From contig NZ_FZPH01000001.1 in assembly GCF_900188485.1 (NCBI RefSeq), forward strand, positions 186,001 to 250,000: 64,000 nt of DNA, read 5' to 3'. A program made the translations under genes and the position numbers. Source of the DNA: Asanoa hainanensis. GTDB lineage: Bacteria; Actinomycetota; Actinomycetes; Mycobacteriales; Micromonosporaceae. Below the pieces are notes generated by a model. The model searched no databases. It worked only from the letters and a program-made list of their open reading frames with translations, and was not told the origin of the DNA. Positions 6,808-14,407 of this stretch are shown here, piece after piece (position 1 is the stretch's first letter; each line of letters begins with the position of its first letter).

Positions 6808-7197
6808 GACGATCGTGTCGAGGATGCGGTGCCAGTCCAGGTCGGTCATCGGTCGGCCGGCGAGGGCACCGAGGGTGGCCATCGCGGTGAGCACGCGCTC
6901 GGGGTCTGGTGGTCGCTCGGCGGTAAACCGGGGTGAGCGGGCGAAGCGGACGAGTGAGTCGGGCAGTGCGGCGGTGGGTGCGCTGTCCGGGTCGCTTTCG
7001 CGCAGGTCGACCTGGAGGTCGGCGCCGAGGGCCGCGGCCAGGCCGGTGATCGCGGTCAAGGTCGGGTTGCCCCGGCCGTTCTCGAGGTTGGCGATGTAGG
7101 GGACCGACAGGCCGGCGTCCGCCGCGACCGACGCGATGGTGCGACCCGCCGCGGTGCGCCGTGCCCGCAGCCGCCGACCCAGTTCGACTATCTCCAC
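6787..7197 (-). CDS. XRE-family transcriptional regulator
   Basis: The 136-aa protein has a Cro/C1-type helix-turn-helix (LGRRLRARRTAAGRTIASVAADAGLSVPYIANLENGRGNPTLTAITGLAAALG, residues 6-58) and a short helical C-terminal domain. It is likely a dimeric repressor. The GTG at 7197 is 47 nt from the divergent MFS gene start, which suggests control of that transporter and of itself. Longer upstream starts would run into the MFS gene and are rejected. Confidence 0.85.
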   Translation of the reverse strand: MEIVELGRRLRARRTAAGRTIASVAADAGLSVPYIANLENGRGNPTLTAITGLAAALGADLQVDLRESDPDSAPTAALPDSLVRFARSPRFTAERPPDPERVLTAMATLGALAGRPMTDLDWHRILDTIVLITRTQ

Positions 7198-7244
7198 GGA
7201 AGCATCTTGCCATCTCGTGTCTTCTGAGAATAGTGTCCGCGGCC

Positions 7245-8420
7245 ATGGGACTGCTGCGGCGCAACCGCGACTTCCGCCGGTTGTACGCGGCGACGGCGAT
7301 CGACGGGTTCGGCTCGTGGTTGCTGGTCTTCGCGGCGCCGCTGCACGTGTACGCGGTGACCGGCTCGGCCCTGTCGACCGGTTTCGCGCTGGCGGTGCAG
7401 GCCGTGCCGGCGGTGCTGGTCGCGCCGTGGGCCGGAGTCGCGATCGACCGCTGGCCACGGGTGCGGGTGGTGGTGCTGGCGAACCTCGCGTGCGCCGGCG
7501 GGGTCGCGCTGATGCTGGCCGGGCCTGCCGGCTTCGTGTTCGTCGGGCTGTTCGTGGAGTCGGCCGCCGCCTGTTTCCTGCGGCCGGCGTTGCGTGCTTT
7601 GACCCCGTCGGTGGTGCCGGACCCGGCCGACCTGGCGACCGCGAACTCGTTGACGACGTTCACCGACAGCGCGTACCGGATGATCGGGCCTCCGTTGGGC
7701 ACCGCCCTGGTGGCGGCGGACTGGTTCCCGGCGGTGGTGCTGGTCGACCTAGGCTCCTACCTGGCTGCTGCCGCGCTGGTCGCCCGCCTGCGCGTGCCCT
7801 CCTTCGTTCCTGATGCGCGGGTGCGGATCAGGAACGGGTTCCGGGCGCTGGCCCGTACCCCCGTGCTGCGTGGTCTGGCCGTGTCGAGCTGTCTGTACTG
7901 GACGGTCAACGCGGCACTGACCGTGCTGTTGATCCCGTTCGCGGTCGAGCGGCTCGGCGGGTCCGGGCGGGTGGTCGGCTGGCTGATCGCCGCGCTGGGC
8001 GCCGGCTACCTGGTCGGTTCCGCGCTGGCCCGGCCGCTGATCCTGCGGTACGCGACGCGCACGGTGCTCTTCGTCGGCTACGCGGCCGTCGGCGGGTGCT
8101 TCGTCGTGGCGTTCACCGCGACGTCGGTGCCGCGGGCGTTGGTCGCGGTCGGGCTGAGCGGGATGCCGGGCGCGATCACCCAGATCGCCACGGGCCACCG
8201 GCTGCAGGTGTCCACGCCGGACGCCGTACTCGGCCGAGTGGCGGCGGCCTTCCACCTCTCCGACGCGGTGGCGGCGGTGGCCGGCGCGCTGCTGGCTCCA
8301 CCGTTGCTGGCCGCGGCAGGCCTGGCTCCGGCCCTGGTCATCCTGAGCGTCGCGGTCGCCGCAATCGGCCTGCTGCCACTGGCGTTGCTGACTCCCGCGG
8401 AGACGCGGCTCGCGCGATGA
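7245..8420 (+). CDS. MFS transporter (drug-efflux type)
   Basis: The 391-aa protein has about ten to twelve hydrophobic helices and begins with the MGLLRRNRDFRRLYAATAIDGFGSWLL motif typical of MFS_1/MFS_3 exporters in actinomycetes, with the loop PWAGVAIDRWPRVRVV after the second helix. It should export a small molecule with proton antiport. TAGTGT at 7231-7236 and the absence of a Shine-Dalgarno support a leaderless ATG at 7245. The divergent XRE regulator is the probable controller. Confidence 0.88.
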   Translation: MGLLRRNRDFRRLYAATAIDGFGSWLLVFAAPLHVYAVTGSALSTGFALAVQAVPAVLVAPWAGVAIDRWPRVRVVVLANLACAGGVALMLAGPAGFVFVGLFVESAAACFLRPALRALTPSVVPDPADLATANSLTTFTDSAYRMIGPPLGTALVAADWFPAVVLVDLGSYLAAAALVARLRVPSFVPDARVRIRNGFRALARTPVLRGLAVSSCLYWTVNAALTVLLIPFAVERLGGSGRVVGWLIAALGAGYLVGSALARPLILRYATRTVLFVGYAAVGGCFVVAFTATSVPRALVAVGLSGMPGAITQIATGHRLQVSTPDAVLGRVAAAFHLSDAVAAVAGALLAPPLLAAAGLAPALVILSVAVAAIGLLPLALLTPAETRLAR

Positions 8421-8427
8421 CTCCGCC

Positions 8428-9351
8428 TCAGCTCAGCGCGGCGTGGGCGTCGGCCATCGCCAGGTCTGCGTTGATCATTGCGCCCGCGTTGAGGCCGGCG
8501 GCTGCGCTGACGATGACCTGGGCGCGTAGGTCTGTGATGTTGCCGGCTACGTAGACGCCCGGGACCGAGGTCGCGCCGTTCGCGTCGGACTTGACCGCCG
8601 TGCCGACCTCGATGTCGCCCATCAGCACCGGGCCGGTTTCCACGCCCAGGTCGGTCAGCAGGTCGTCGCGGGCCGTCATCCGGGTCGGGACCACCCACAC
8701 GTCCGGGGTCAGGGTCGCGCCGCCGGCCAGGTGGGCCGTGCGGTCTGCGTCGACGGCGGTGACCCGGTCGTCGACCACCGTGATGCCGCGGGCGGCCAGC
8801 AGGGCCGCGTCCTGGCCGGTCGGGGCCGGCTGGCCGTTGAGGACGACCGTGATGTCGGCGCTCCACTGCCGCCAGAGCAGGGCCGGATGGGCGACCGCGG
8901 CGGTCGTGGCGATGATGCCGATCGCCTGGTCGCGGACCTCCCAACCGTGGCAGTACGGGCAGTGCAGCACGTCGCTGCCCAGCCGCCCGGCCAGGCCGTC
9001 GATGTCGGGCAGCTCGTCGGCCAGGCCCGTGGTCACCAGCAGCCGGCGTGCGGTGAACGTGCGGCCGTCGTCGAGGGTGACGGTGAAGCCGTCGTCGGTG
9101 GCCTTCGCGCCGGCCGCCGTACCCGTGGCGAAGCTGGCTCCGTAGCCCTCGACCTCGGCCCGGGCTATCGCGAGCAGCTCGGCCGGCGGGGTGCCGTCGC
9201 GGGTGAGGAAGTTGTGGACGTGGCCGGCGTTGGCGTTGCGCGGCGTGCCGTTGTCGACCACCAGGACGCCGCGCCGGGCGCGGGCCAGGGTGAGTGCGCC
9301 GGCGAGCCCCGCTGGGCCGCCGCCGACGATGATGACGTCAAAGGTTTCCAT
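8428..9351 (-). CDS. FAD-dependent disulfide oxidoreductase with CPYC active site (thioredoxin reductase/GliT-like)
   Basis: The 307-aa protein has an N-terminal FAD Rossmann motif (VIIVGGGPAGLAGALTLARA), the redox-active pair in HCPYCHGWEV (Cys131, Cys134) and a C-terminal FAD motif (GVYVAGNITD). The CxxCHGxE form is that of thioredoxin reductase-like enzymes such as the dithiol oxidases GliT and HlmI rather than classical TrxB (CATC). It may oxidise a dithiol metabolite or reduce an unknown partner. It is divergent from an XRE-cupin regulator with a palindromic operator between them. The ATG at 9351 is chosen; an in-frame GTG lies three codons upstream. Confidence 0.85.
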   Translation of the reverse strand: METFDVIIVGGGPAGLAGALTLARARRGVLVVDNGTPRNANAGHVHNFLTRDGTPPAELLAIARAEVEGYGASFATGTAAGAKATDDGFTVTLDDGRTFTARRLLVTTGLADELPDIDGLAGRLGSDVLHCPYCHGWEVRDQAIGIIATTAAVAHPALLWRQWSADITVVLNGQPAPTGQDAALLAARGITVVDDRVTAVDADRTAHLAGGATLTPDVWVVPTRMTARDDLLTDLGVETGPVLMGDIEVGTAVKSDANGATSVPGVYVAGNITDLRAQVIVSAAAGLNAGAMINADLAMADAHAALS

Positions 9352-9383
9352 GCCGGCCACGGTCCACCCTGCCCCCGAAAAGT

Positions 9384-9409
9384 GGCAACATTCGTTGCCG
9401 CTCTGGCAA
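9384..9409. promoter_or_regulatory. Inverted-repeat operator between disulfide oxidoreductase and XRE-cupin regulator
   Basis: GGCAAC (9384-9389) and GTTGCC (9394-9399) are exact reverse complements with a 4-nt spacer, and a third half-site TGGCAA (9404-9409) follows in direct orientation. The site fills the 68-bp divergent gap, so the XRE-cupin protein probably represses or activates both genes from here. Confidence 0.6.
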
Positions 9410-9419
9410 ATTCTCAGGC

Positions 9420-9995
9420 ATGGACCCTTCGAACGTGGGCGAACGGCTTCGGGCGCTGCGCAAGCAGCGCGGTGCCACCCTGGCCGAGCTGTCCGAGGAG
9501 ACCGGCATCTCGGTCAGCACCCTGTCGCGGCTCGAGTCCGGCGGCCGCCGCCCGACCCTGGAGCTGCTGCTGCCGCTGGCGAAGGCCCACCAGGTGCCGC
9601 TCGACGAGCTCGTCGGCGCGCCCGAGACCGGCGACCCGCGCGTACACGCCCGCCCGATCCGCCGGGGCGCGGTCACGTTCGTGCCGCTGAGCCGGCGGCC
9701 GGGCGGGATGCAGGCGTTCAAGCACATCCTCGGGGCCCGGTACGAGCCGACGATCGACCTGCAACGGCACGAGGGGTACGAGTGGTTCTACGTCCTGTCC
9801 GGCCGTGTGCGGCTGCGGCTCGGCGAGCACGACCTGACCCTGGTGGAGGGAGAGGTCGCGGAGTTCGACACCCGCACCCCGCACGCCATCAGCAACCCCT
9901 TCGACCAGCCGGCCGAACTGCTGAGCCTGTTCGGCCCGCAGGGCGAGCGGATGCACGTCCGGGCGCGGACTAAGGGTGCAGGGTCGCGCCCTTGA
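9420..9995 (+). CDS. XRE-family regulator with C-terminal cupin domain
   Basis: The 191-aa protein combines an N-terminal helix-turn-helix (VGERLRALRKQRGATLAELSEETGISVSTLSRLESGGRRPTLELLLPLAKAH, residues 6-58) with a C-terminal single-stranded beta-helix cupin (HEGYEWFYVLSGRVRLRLGEHDLTLVEGEVAEFDTRTPHAISNP, about 120-170). This architecture senses a small ligand through the cupin. It faces the disulfide oxidoreductase gene across a palindromic site. Its last 26 bp overlap the convergent DUF2000 gene. Confidence 0.9.
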   Translation: MDPSNVGERLRALRKQRGATLAELSEETGISVSTLSRLESGGRRPTLELLLPLAKAHQVPLDELVGAPETGDPRVHARPIRRGAVTFVPLSRRPGGMQAFKHILGARYEPTIDLQRHEGYEWFYVLSGRVRLRLGEHDLTLVEGEVAEFDTRTPHAISNPFDQPAELLSLFGPQGERMHVRARTKGAGSRP

Positions 9996-10380
9996 AAACC
10001 TTGTCGACGTCGTTTCGGGGGCCGTAGATCGCGATGCCGACCAGGTCGAGCTTGTCCGCGTGCACGGCGGCCACCGCCTCCCGGTTCGCGGCGTCGTGGC
10101 CGGTGGCGAACAGGTCCGCGGTGAAGATCGCCGGGGTCAGGCCACGGCGCAGCGCCCGCTCCCGGGCCGCGGTGAGCAGCGCGCCGTCGCCGGCGAAGAC
10201 CATCACCGGTTGGCGGAACATCGGCAGGTACGGGGTGTCGTCCGCGTCCGCGTACGGCTGGCCGATGGTTTCCGGTCTGGTGCCGGCGATCCCGCTGACC
10301 AGGAACGCGGTCACGTTGAGCCGCTGCCAGGTGGCCAGGTCGTCGCGGAGCAGCACGGCGATCTTCGTCTCGAACCTCAT
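9970..10380 (-). CDS. DUF2000-family protein
   Basis: The 136-aa protein matches DUF2000 by its opening (RFETKIAVLLRDDLATWQRLNVTAFLVSGIAG), the central PVMVFAGDGALLTAARERALRRGLTPAIFTADLF and the closing LVGIAIYGPRNDVDKVFKGATLHP. The fold is related to peptidyl-tRNA hydrolase-like proteins but no activity is established. The ATG at 10380 is chosen because the upstream part of the frame overlaps the divergent AraC gene. It is probably regulated by that AraC protein. Confidence 0.82.
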   Translation of the reverse strand: MRFETKIAVLLRDDLATWQRLNVTAFLVSGIAGTRPETIGQPYADADDTPYLPMFRQPVMVFAGDGALLTAARERALRRGLTPAIFTADLFATGHDAANREAVAAVHADKLDLVGIAIYGPRNDVDKVFKGATLHP

Positions 10381-10430
10381 GCCGCCCAGCGTCCCGCCAC
10401 CCGTGCCCGCCGGTCTTGTACGTTCCTGAC

Positions 10431-11255
10431 ATGGAGGGCCAGCGGCTGCGCGCCTGGCGCCCGGCCGTGCCGGGGGTCGCCGAGGTGCTGCACGCCCGGT
10501 TCGTAACGCACGCGTACCCGCCGCACACCCACGACGCCTGGACGCTGCTGGTCGTCGACGACGGCGCGATCCGGTACGACCTGGACCGCCACGGGCACGG
10601 CGCGGTGGCCGACCAGGTGACGCTGTTGCCGCCGCACGTGCCGCACGACGGTCGCGCCGCGACACCGGGCGGCTTCGTCAAACGGGTCGTGTACCTCGAC
10701 GCCGACGTGGTCGGGCGGGAGCTGACCGGTGCGGCGGTCGACCATCCGGCGCTCGCCGACCCGCTGCTGCGCCGGCGGGTGGCCGAGCTCCACCGGGTCC
10801 TCGACGGCGGGCCGGGCGAGGAGCTGCACGCGGAGAGCCGGCTGGCCCTGGTGGTGGACCGGCTCCGCGGCCACCTGGGTGGCCCGGTCCCGCGCGCGCC
10901 GCTGCCGCCGCGCCGACTGGCCCGGGACCTGCGCGACCTGCTGGACGCGCACGTGACCGAGGGCCTGACCCTGGAGGCCGCGGCGACCCGGCTCGGCGCC
11001 CATCCGACCCACCTGGTCCGAGCGTTCACGGCGGCGTTCGGGCTGCCGCCGCACGCGTACCTGGTCGGCCGCCGCGTCGACCGCGCCCGGGCCATGCTCC
11101 TGGCGGGCCAGCCGGCCGCCGCGGTGGCGGCGTCGGCCGGTTTCTACGACCAGGCGCACCTGACGCGTACGTTCCGTCGCTACCTCGGTACTACTCCCGC
11201 GAAGTTCGCGGGCGACGCGGCGCGCCGCACGGCCGGGCCGCCGCCGGCTGGCTAG
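10431..11255 (+). CDS. AraC-family transcriptional regulator
   Basis: The 274-aa protein has an N-terminal AraC-type cupin (HAYPPHTHDAWTLLVVDDGAIRYDLDRHGH) and two C-terminal helix-turn-helices (LEAAATRLGAHPTHLVRAFTAAFGLPPHAYLVGRRVDRARAMLLAG and AAVAASAGFYDQAHLTRTFRRYLGTTPAKF). TACGTT at 10419-10424 lies 7 nt before the ATG, so the mRNA is probably leaderless. It is divergent from the DUF2000 gene 50 bp away, its likely target. Confidence 0.92.
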   Translation: MEGQRLRAWRPAVPGVAEVLHARFVTHAYPPHTHDAWTLLVVDDGAIRYDLDRHGHGAVADQVTLLPPHVPHDGRAATPGGFVKRVVYLDADVVGRELTGAAVDHPALADPLLRRRVAELHRVLDGGPGEELHAESRLALVVDRLRGHLGGPVPRAPLPPRRLARDLRDLLDAHVTEGLTLEAAATRLGAHPTHLVRAFTAAFGLPPHAYLVGRRVDRARAMLLAGQPAAAVAASAGFYDQAHLTRTFRRYLGTTPAKFAGDAARRTAGPPPAG

Positions 11256-11264
11256 CGTCTGCGC

Positions 11265-12227
11265 GTGACCTCGCTCGTGCCGGCTGGCCGCAGTGTGCCG
11301 GCGCCGCGGTCCGGTGCGGGCGAGTTCACCGACGCGTGGCTGGCCAACCGGCGCCTCTCGGTGCACACGCGGGCGGCCTACAAACGCGACGTCGGCGGGT
11401 GGCTGGCCTGGTGCGGCGACCACGGTGTCGACCCACTCGCGGCGACGTTCCTGGACGTCAACGCGTACGCCCGCGAAGTCGAGGAAACCGCCGCCCCGAC
11501 CACGGTCGCCCGCAAGATGTCGGCGCTGTCGAGCTGGTACGACTTCCTCGTCAAACTCCGCGCCCTGGACGCCAACCCGGTCTCGGGCGCCGACCGCCCC
11601 CGCGTCGACCGCGACCACTCGGCCACCGTCGGCCTGGCCCCCGAGGAGGTCGACGCGCTGCTCCGCGCGGCCGCCGCCGCGACGGGCCCGACCGCCGCCC
11701 GCACCCGGGCCGCCCTGGCCCTGCTGGCCGACCTCGGGCTGCGCGTGGGCGAGCTGGTCTCGCTCGACGTGGCCGACCTGGGGGAGGAGCGCGGACATCG
11801 CAGCATCCGCTTCACCGGCAAGGGCGGCAAGCACCGCCGACGCGCCCTGACCCCCGGCACGGCGGCGGCCGTCGACACCTACCTGGCCGCCCGCGCCTCG
11901 GCGGCCGGTGTCCGTGCTGCCGACCTGACCGGCCCGCTCCTAGCCACGGCGTCCGGCGGCCGCCTGGACCGGCACGCGGTCTTCCGCCTGGTCCGCAAGG
12001 TCGCCCGCGACGCCGGCATCCCAGCCGCGGACCGGCTGTCGCCGCACTCCCTGCGCCACGCGTTCGCGACCACGGCCCGCGCGGAGGGTGTCGCCCTGGA
12101 GGACGTACAGGACGCCATGGGCCACGCGGACCCACGCACGACCCGCCGCTACGACCGCGACCGCCACAACCTGGACCGCGACCCGGCCTACGCGATCTGG
12201 GCCGCCCGAGCCCGCCGCACCCCGTAG
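11265..12227 (+). CDS. Tyrosine recombinase (phage integrase family)
   Basis: The 320-aa protein has an N-terminal SAM-like DNA-binding domain (FTDAWLANRRLSVHTRAAYKRDVGGWLAWC) and a C-terminal catalytic domain with the conserved residues: Arg in LGLRVGELVSL, Lys in GKGGKHRR, HSLRHAFATTA, His in MGHADPRTT and nucleophile Tyr in RRYDRDRHN. The size resembles XerC/XerD-type recombinases, but it stands alone with no excisionase or phage genes. The GTG at 11265 follows TAGCGT (11253-11258) at leaderless spacing. Downstream paired CATG palindromes (12491-12527) could be recombination or operator sites. Confidence 0.9.
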   Translation: MTSLVPAGRSVPAPRSGAGEFTDAWLANRRLSVHTRAAYKRDVGGWLAWCGDHGVDPLAATFLDVNAYAREVEETAAPTTVARKMSALSSWYDFLVKLRALDANPVSGADRPRVDRDHSATVGLAPEEVDALLRAAAAATGPTAARTRAALALLADLGLRVGELVSLDVADLGEERGHRSIRFTGKGGKHRRRALTPGTAAAVDTYLAARASAAGVRAADLTGPLLATASGGRLDRHAVFRLVRKVARDAGIPAADRLSPHSLRHAFATTARAEGVALEDVQDAMGHADPRTTRRYDRDRHNLDRDPAYAIWAARARRTP

Positions 12228-12565
12228 CTCAGGTAACGCGCGAGCCGCAGCCTTTGCGTGGGCCATACGCCCGCATCCCGTCGCTCCACCGTGCGGCGCC
12301 GCGCAACCCCGTCACGCTGGGCGGCGTCAACTGGAGTTTCTCGTCCGGCCGGTCCCATGTGCCCCGCGCCCGTCTCAGCTGCACCTCCTTCCTAACCGCA
12401 AATCCCCGCGTCCGGCTCGCGGTCTAGCTCTTCGCGTCGGCTGTGGACCCTGGGCGTGTCCCGCCGGGGGCGGGACGTTCGCGCGAACCCCACATGATTT
12501 CGCATGTGCGTACATGGAAGAACATGTCCGCTTCCGCGAGACACCACCGCCGGGCGCAGGCCCGC
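12228..12565. other. Non-coding gap after the recombinase, with hairpin and paired palindromes
   Basis: This 338-bp gap lies between the convergent recombinase and winged-helix genes. It holds a strong hairpin (8-bp arms GTCCCGCC/GGCGGGAC, 12458-12476, 3-nt loop), which may be a bidirectional terminator although no T-tract follows, and two tandem CATG palindromes at 12491-12527. No tRNA or credible coding frame is seen. Confidence 0.55.
12491..12527. repeat. Two tandem ACATG-N6-CATGT palindromes
   Basis: CACATG (12491-12496) with CATGTG (12503-12508), and ACATG (12512-12516) with CATGT (12523-12527), are both inverted repeats with a 6-nt spacer. Their centres are exactly 20 bp apart. This looks like a cooperative protein-binding site; its proximity to a solitary recombinase makes an attachment-site role possible but unproven. 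Confidence 0.45.
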
Positions 12566-13729
12566 CTAAGCCGATAGCTCCCGCTCCAGTGGCGTGCGGA
12601 ACTTGGGTTTGACCCGGGCGTCGCCGAGCCAGGCCTCCAGTTCGGACGCCGCGGTGGTGATGCGCTTCTTGGTGCCTGCCGGCACCTCTTCGAGTAGTCG
12701 GTGCACGACCTTGCCGTCCGGGCGTTGGGACCAGCCGCCGACCACCCGGCCGTCGACCCAGACCGTCGGGCCGGGGTTGCCCGAGCGGTCGAACAACGCC
12801 GGCGAATGCGGCCCCAGATACCATTCGCGGCCGACCCAGCCCATGATCGTCGGGTCGAGCGCCGGTAGCAGAGCCACCCACGGATCAGGCGACACGACCG
12901 GCTCGACGTCGTCGGCCAGCACCACCGCGGCCGTGCCGTCCTCCAGGGTCACCGACGCGACGTCGAGGCCCGCCAGGGCCGCCTTGACCTGGGCGCCCGT
13001 CCAGCCCGCCCACCACTTGAGGTCGGCGGGCGTGGCCGGGCCGAACCGGGCCAGCCACAACCGGGCCAGCTCGACCCGGGCCGCAGCCGCGTCGTGCTGG
13101 TGCAGGCCCCCGGGAACCCACGCGGACGCCGGCGCCCACTCGTACTGCGTCGACAGCCACGACCCCCGCGGCCGCCCCCGGACGATCAGGCCCTGCATGG
13201 ACAGCAGGTTGAGCACCCGCGACGTGATCGCCGGCGCGGCGCCATAGGGCTTGTCCTCGTCGATCGAGAGCTGCGTGCGTAGTCGGGGCTCGTCGGCGGA
13301 CAGCTGGGACGCGGTGGCGGAGCCGCGCGCGACCAGCGCGGCCAAGGTGGCCTGCTCGACGTCGCGTAGCCACGGGTCACCGCCGTCGTGGCCGGCCTCC
13401 GCCAGGTGTTTGAGCAGCAGCTTGCGCTGCACCACGGCGATCGCGTCGGTGCAGGCGGCCTGGACGACCGGGGCGTGCTCGACGGGCGCCACGAACATGG
13501 TGCGCCGCATGCCGAGCATCCGGATCAGCGTGCGGTCCGCGTACAACGCGTGCTCGAGGTCTTTGATGACCGGCGCGTGGAGCCGCGCCGCGGCGCCTAG
13601 GTAAACAGTGGCCGCGTCGGTGGCGTGCAGCACCACGAGGTCGCGGGTGACCTCGACCGGGTCGTGGGCGGGCGGACCCGCCAGGCGGTGCCGGATGCCC
13701 AGGCGGGCCCGGCGCTCGGTGTTGTCCAT
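12566..13729 (-). CDS. Winged-helix DNA-binding protein (AlkZ/YcaQ-like, HTH_42)
   Basis: The 387-aa protein matches the HTH_42/AlkZ-like family: N-terminal RRARLGIRHRLAGPPAHDPVEVTRDLVVLHATDAATVYLGAAAR, central GMRRTMFVAP, and C-terminal LLPALDPTIMGWVGREWYLGPHSPALFDRSGNPGPTVWVDGRVVGGW. Family members include DNA glycosylases that repair alkylated or crosslinked DNA, and AlkZ of Streptomyces unhooks azinomycin crosslinks. Whether this copy is a glycosylase is inferred from family only. It is divergent from an ArsR/MFS pair 100 bp away. The ATG at 13729 is taken as the start. Confidence 0.85.
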   Translation of the reverse strand: MDNTERRARLGIRHRLAGPPAHDPVEVTRDLVVLHATDAATVYLGAAARLHAPVIKDLEHALYADRTLIRMLGMRRTMFVAPVEHAPVVQAACTDAIAVVQRKLLLKHLAEAGHDGGDPWLRDVEQATLAALVARGSATASQLSADEPRLRTQLSIDEDKPYGAAPAITSRVLNLLSMQGLIVRGRPRGSWLSTQYEWAPASAWVPGGLHQHDAAAARVELARLWLARFGPATPADLKWWAGWTGAQVKAALAGLDVASVTLEDGTAAVVLADDVEPVVSPDPWVALLPALDPTIMGWVGREWYLGPHSPALFDRSGNPGPTVWVDGRVVGGWSQRPDGKVVHRLLEEVPAGTKKRITTAASELEAWLGDARVKPKFRTPLERELSA

Positions 13730-13780
13730 GCGTCGCGTCACGGCAGAAATCGTCGCACGACCCACCGACAAGAACCGGAT

Positions 13781-13824
13781 GCAAAGAGTCCCTTGCAAAG
13801 AAACCTTGGCAAAGATATCTTTGC
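13781..13824. promoter_or_regulatory. Phased GCAAAGA operator array upstream of the ArsR gene
   Basis: GCAAAGA occurs at 13781, 13795 and 13809, exactly 14 bp apart, and the third copy is part of a perfect 16-bp palindrome, GCAAAGATATCTTTGC (13809-13824), ending 4 nt before the ArsR ATG. The site covers the core promoter, so the ArsR protein probably represses its own operon and perhaps the divergent winged-helix gene. Confidence 0.72.
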
Positions 13825-13828
13825 ATAC

Positions 13829-14407
13829 ATGACAGAGCGCGAAGTCAATGTCGATGCCACAACGCTGCGCGGCCTGGCGCACCCCCTGCGCGTGCGGATC
13901 CTGGGCCTGCTGCGCGAGAATGGGCCGGCGACCGCGACGATGCTCGCCGAGCGGCTGGGCCAGTCGAGCGGAGCGACCAGCTACCACCTGCGGATCCTGG
14001 CCAACTACGGCTTCGTGGTCGACGACCCGGAGCGCAACGTCGGCCGCGAACGCTGGTGGAAGGCCGCACACCGGAGCACGCGCCTCGCCGACTCGGAGCT
14101 GCCACTTCCCGAGACGGAGGGCTACCTGCGCGCGGTCGCCGCCCAATATGCCGACCAGACCGTCCGCTTCCTCGACGAGATGGCATCGATGCCGCCGGAT
14201 TGGCGCGACGCGTTCACGATCAGCGACTGGCGGCTGCGGCTCACCCAGGCCGAGGCGATGGAGCTCAACGAGGCGATCTTCGCGCTGGCGGAGCGCTACC
14301 GGCGGGACGACCCCGACGTCGAGCACCCCGACGACGCGGAGAAGGTCCAGCTCCAAGTGCACATCCTGCCGTTCCCCGCCGCGCCAGAAGAAGGGGAGGA
14401 GCGGTGA
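13829..14407 (+). CDS. ArsR-family (helix-turn-helix) transcriptional regulator
   Basis: The 192-aa protein has an N-terminal winged helix (TTLRGLAHPLRVRILGLLRENGPATATMLAERLGQSSGATSYHLRILANYGFVVDD, residues 10-65) and a helical C-terminal domain, the layout of ArsR-like regulators that control efflux pumps. It is translationally coupled (GTGA) to the MFS transporter and sits directly behind a 16-bp palindrome. The metal-binding cysteines of true ArsR proteins are absent, so it likely senses an organic ligand. Confidence 0.88.
   Translation: MTEREVNVDATTLRGLAHPLRVRILGLLRENGPATATMLAERLGQSSGATSYHLRILANYGFVVDDPERNVGRERWWKAAHRSTRLADSELPLPETEGYLRAVAAQYADQTVRFLDEMASMPPDWRDAFTISDWRLRLTQAEAMELNEAIFALAERYRRDDPDVEHPDDAEKVQLQVHILPFPAAPEEGEER

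Noticed and set aside
11265-12227. Recombinase taken as proof of an integrated phage or genomic island
   Set aside because: Neighbours are ordinary chromosomal-type genes and no att duplication or phage genes were seen.
12458-12476. Hairpin that could belong to a tRNA or structured RNA
   Set aside because: No tRNA arms, anticodon loop or conserved T-arm sequence surround it; treated as a possible terminator only.
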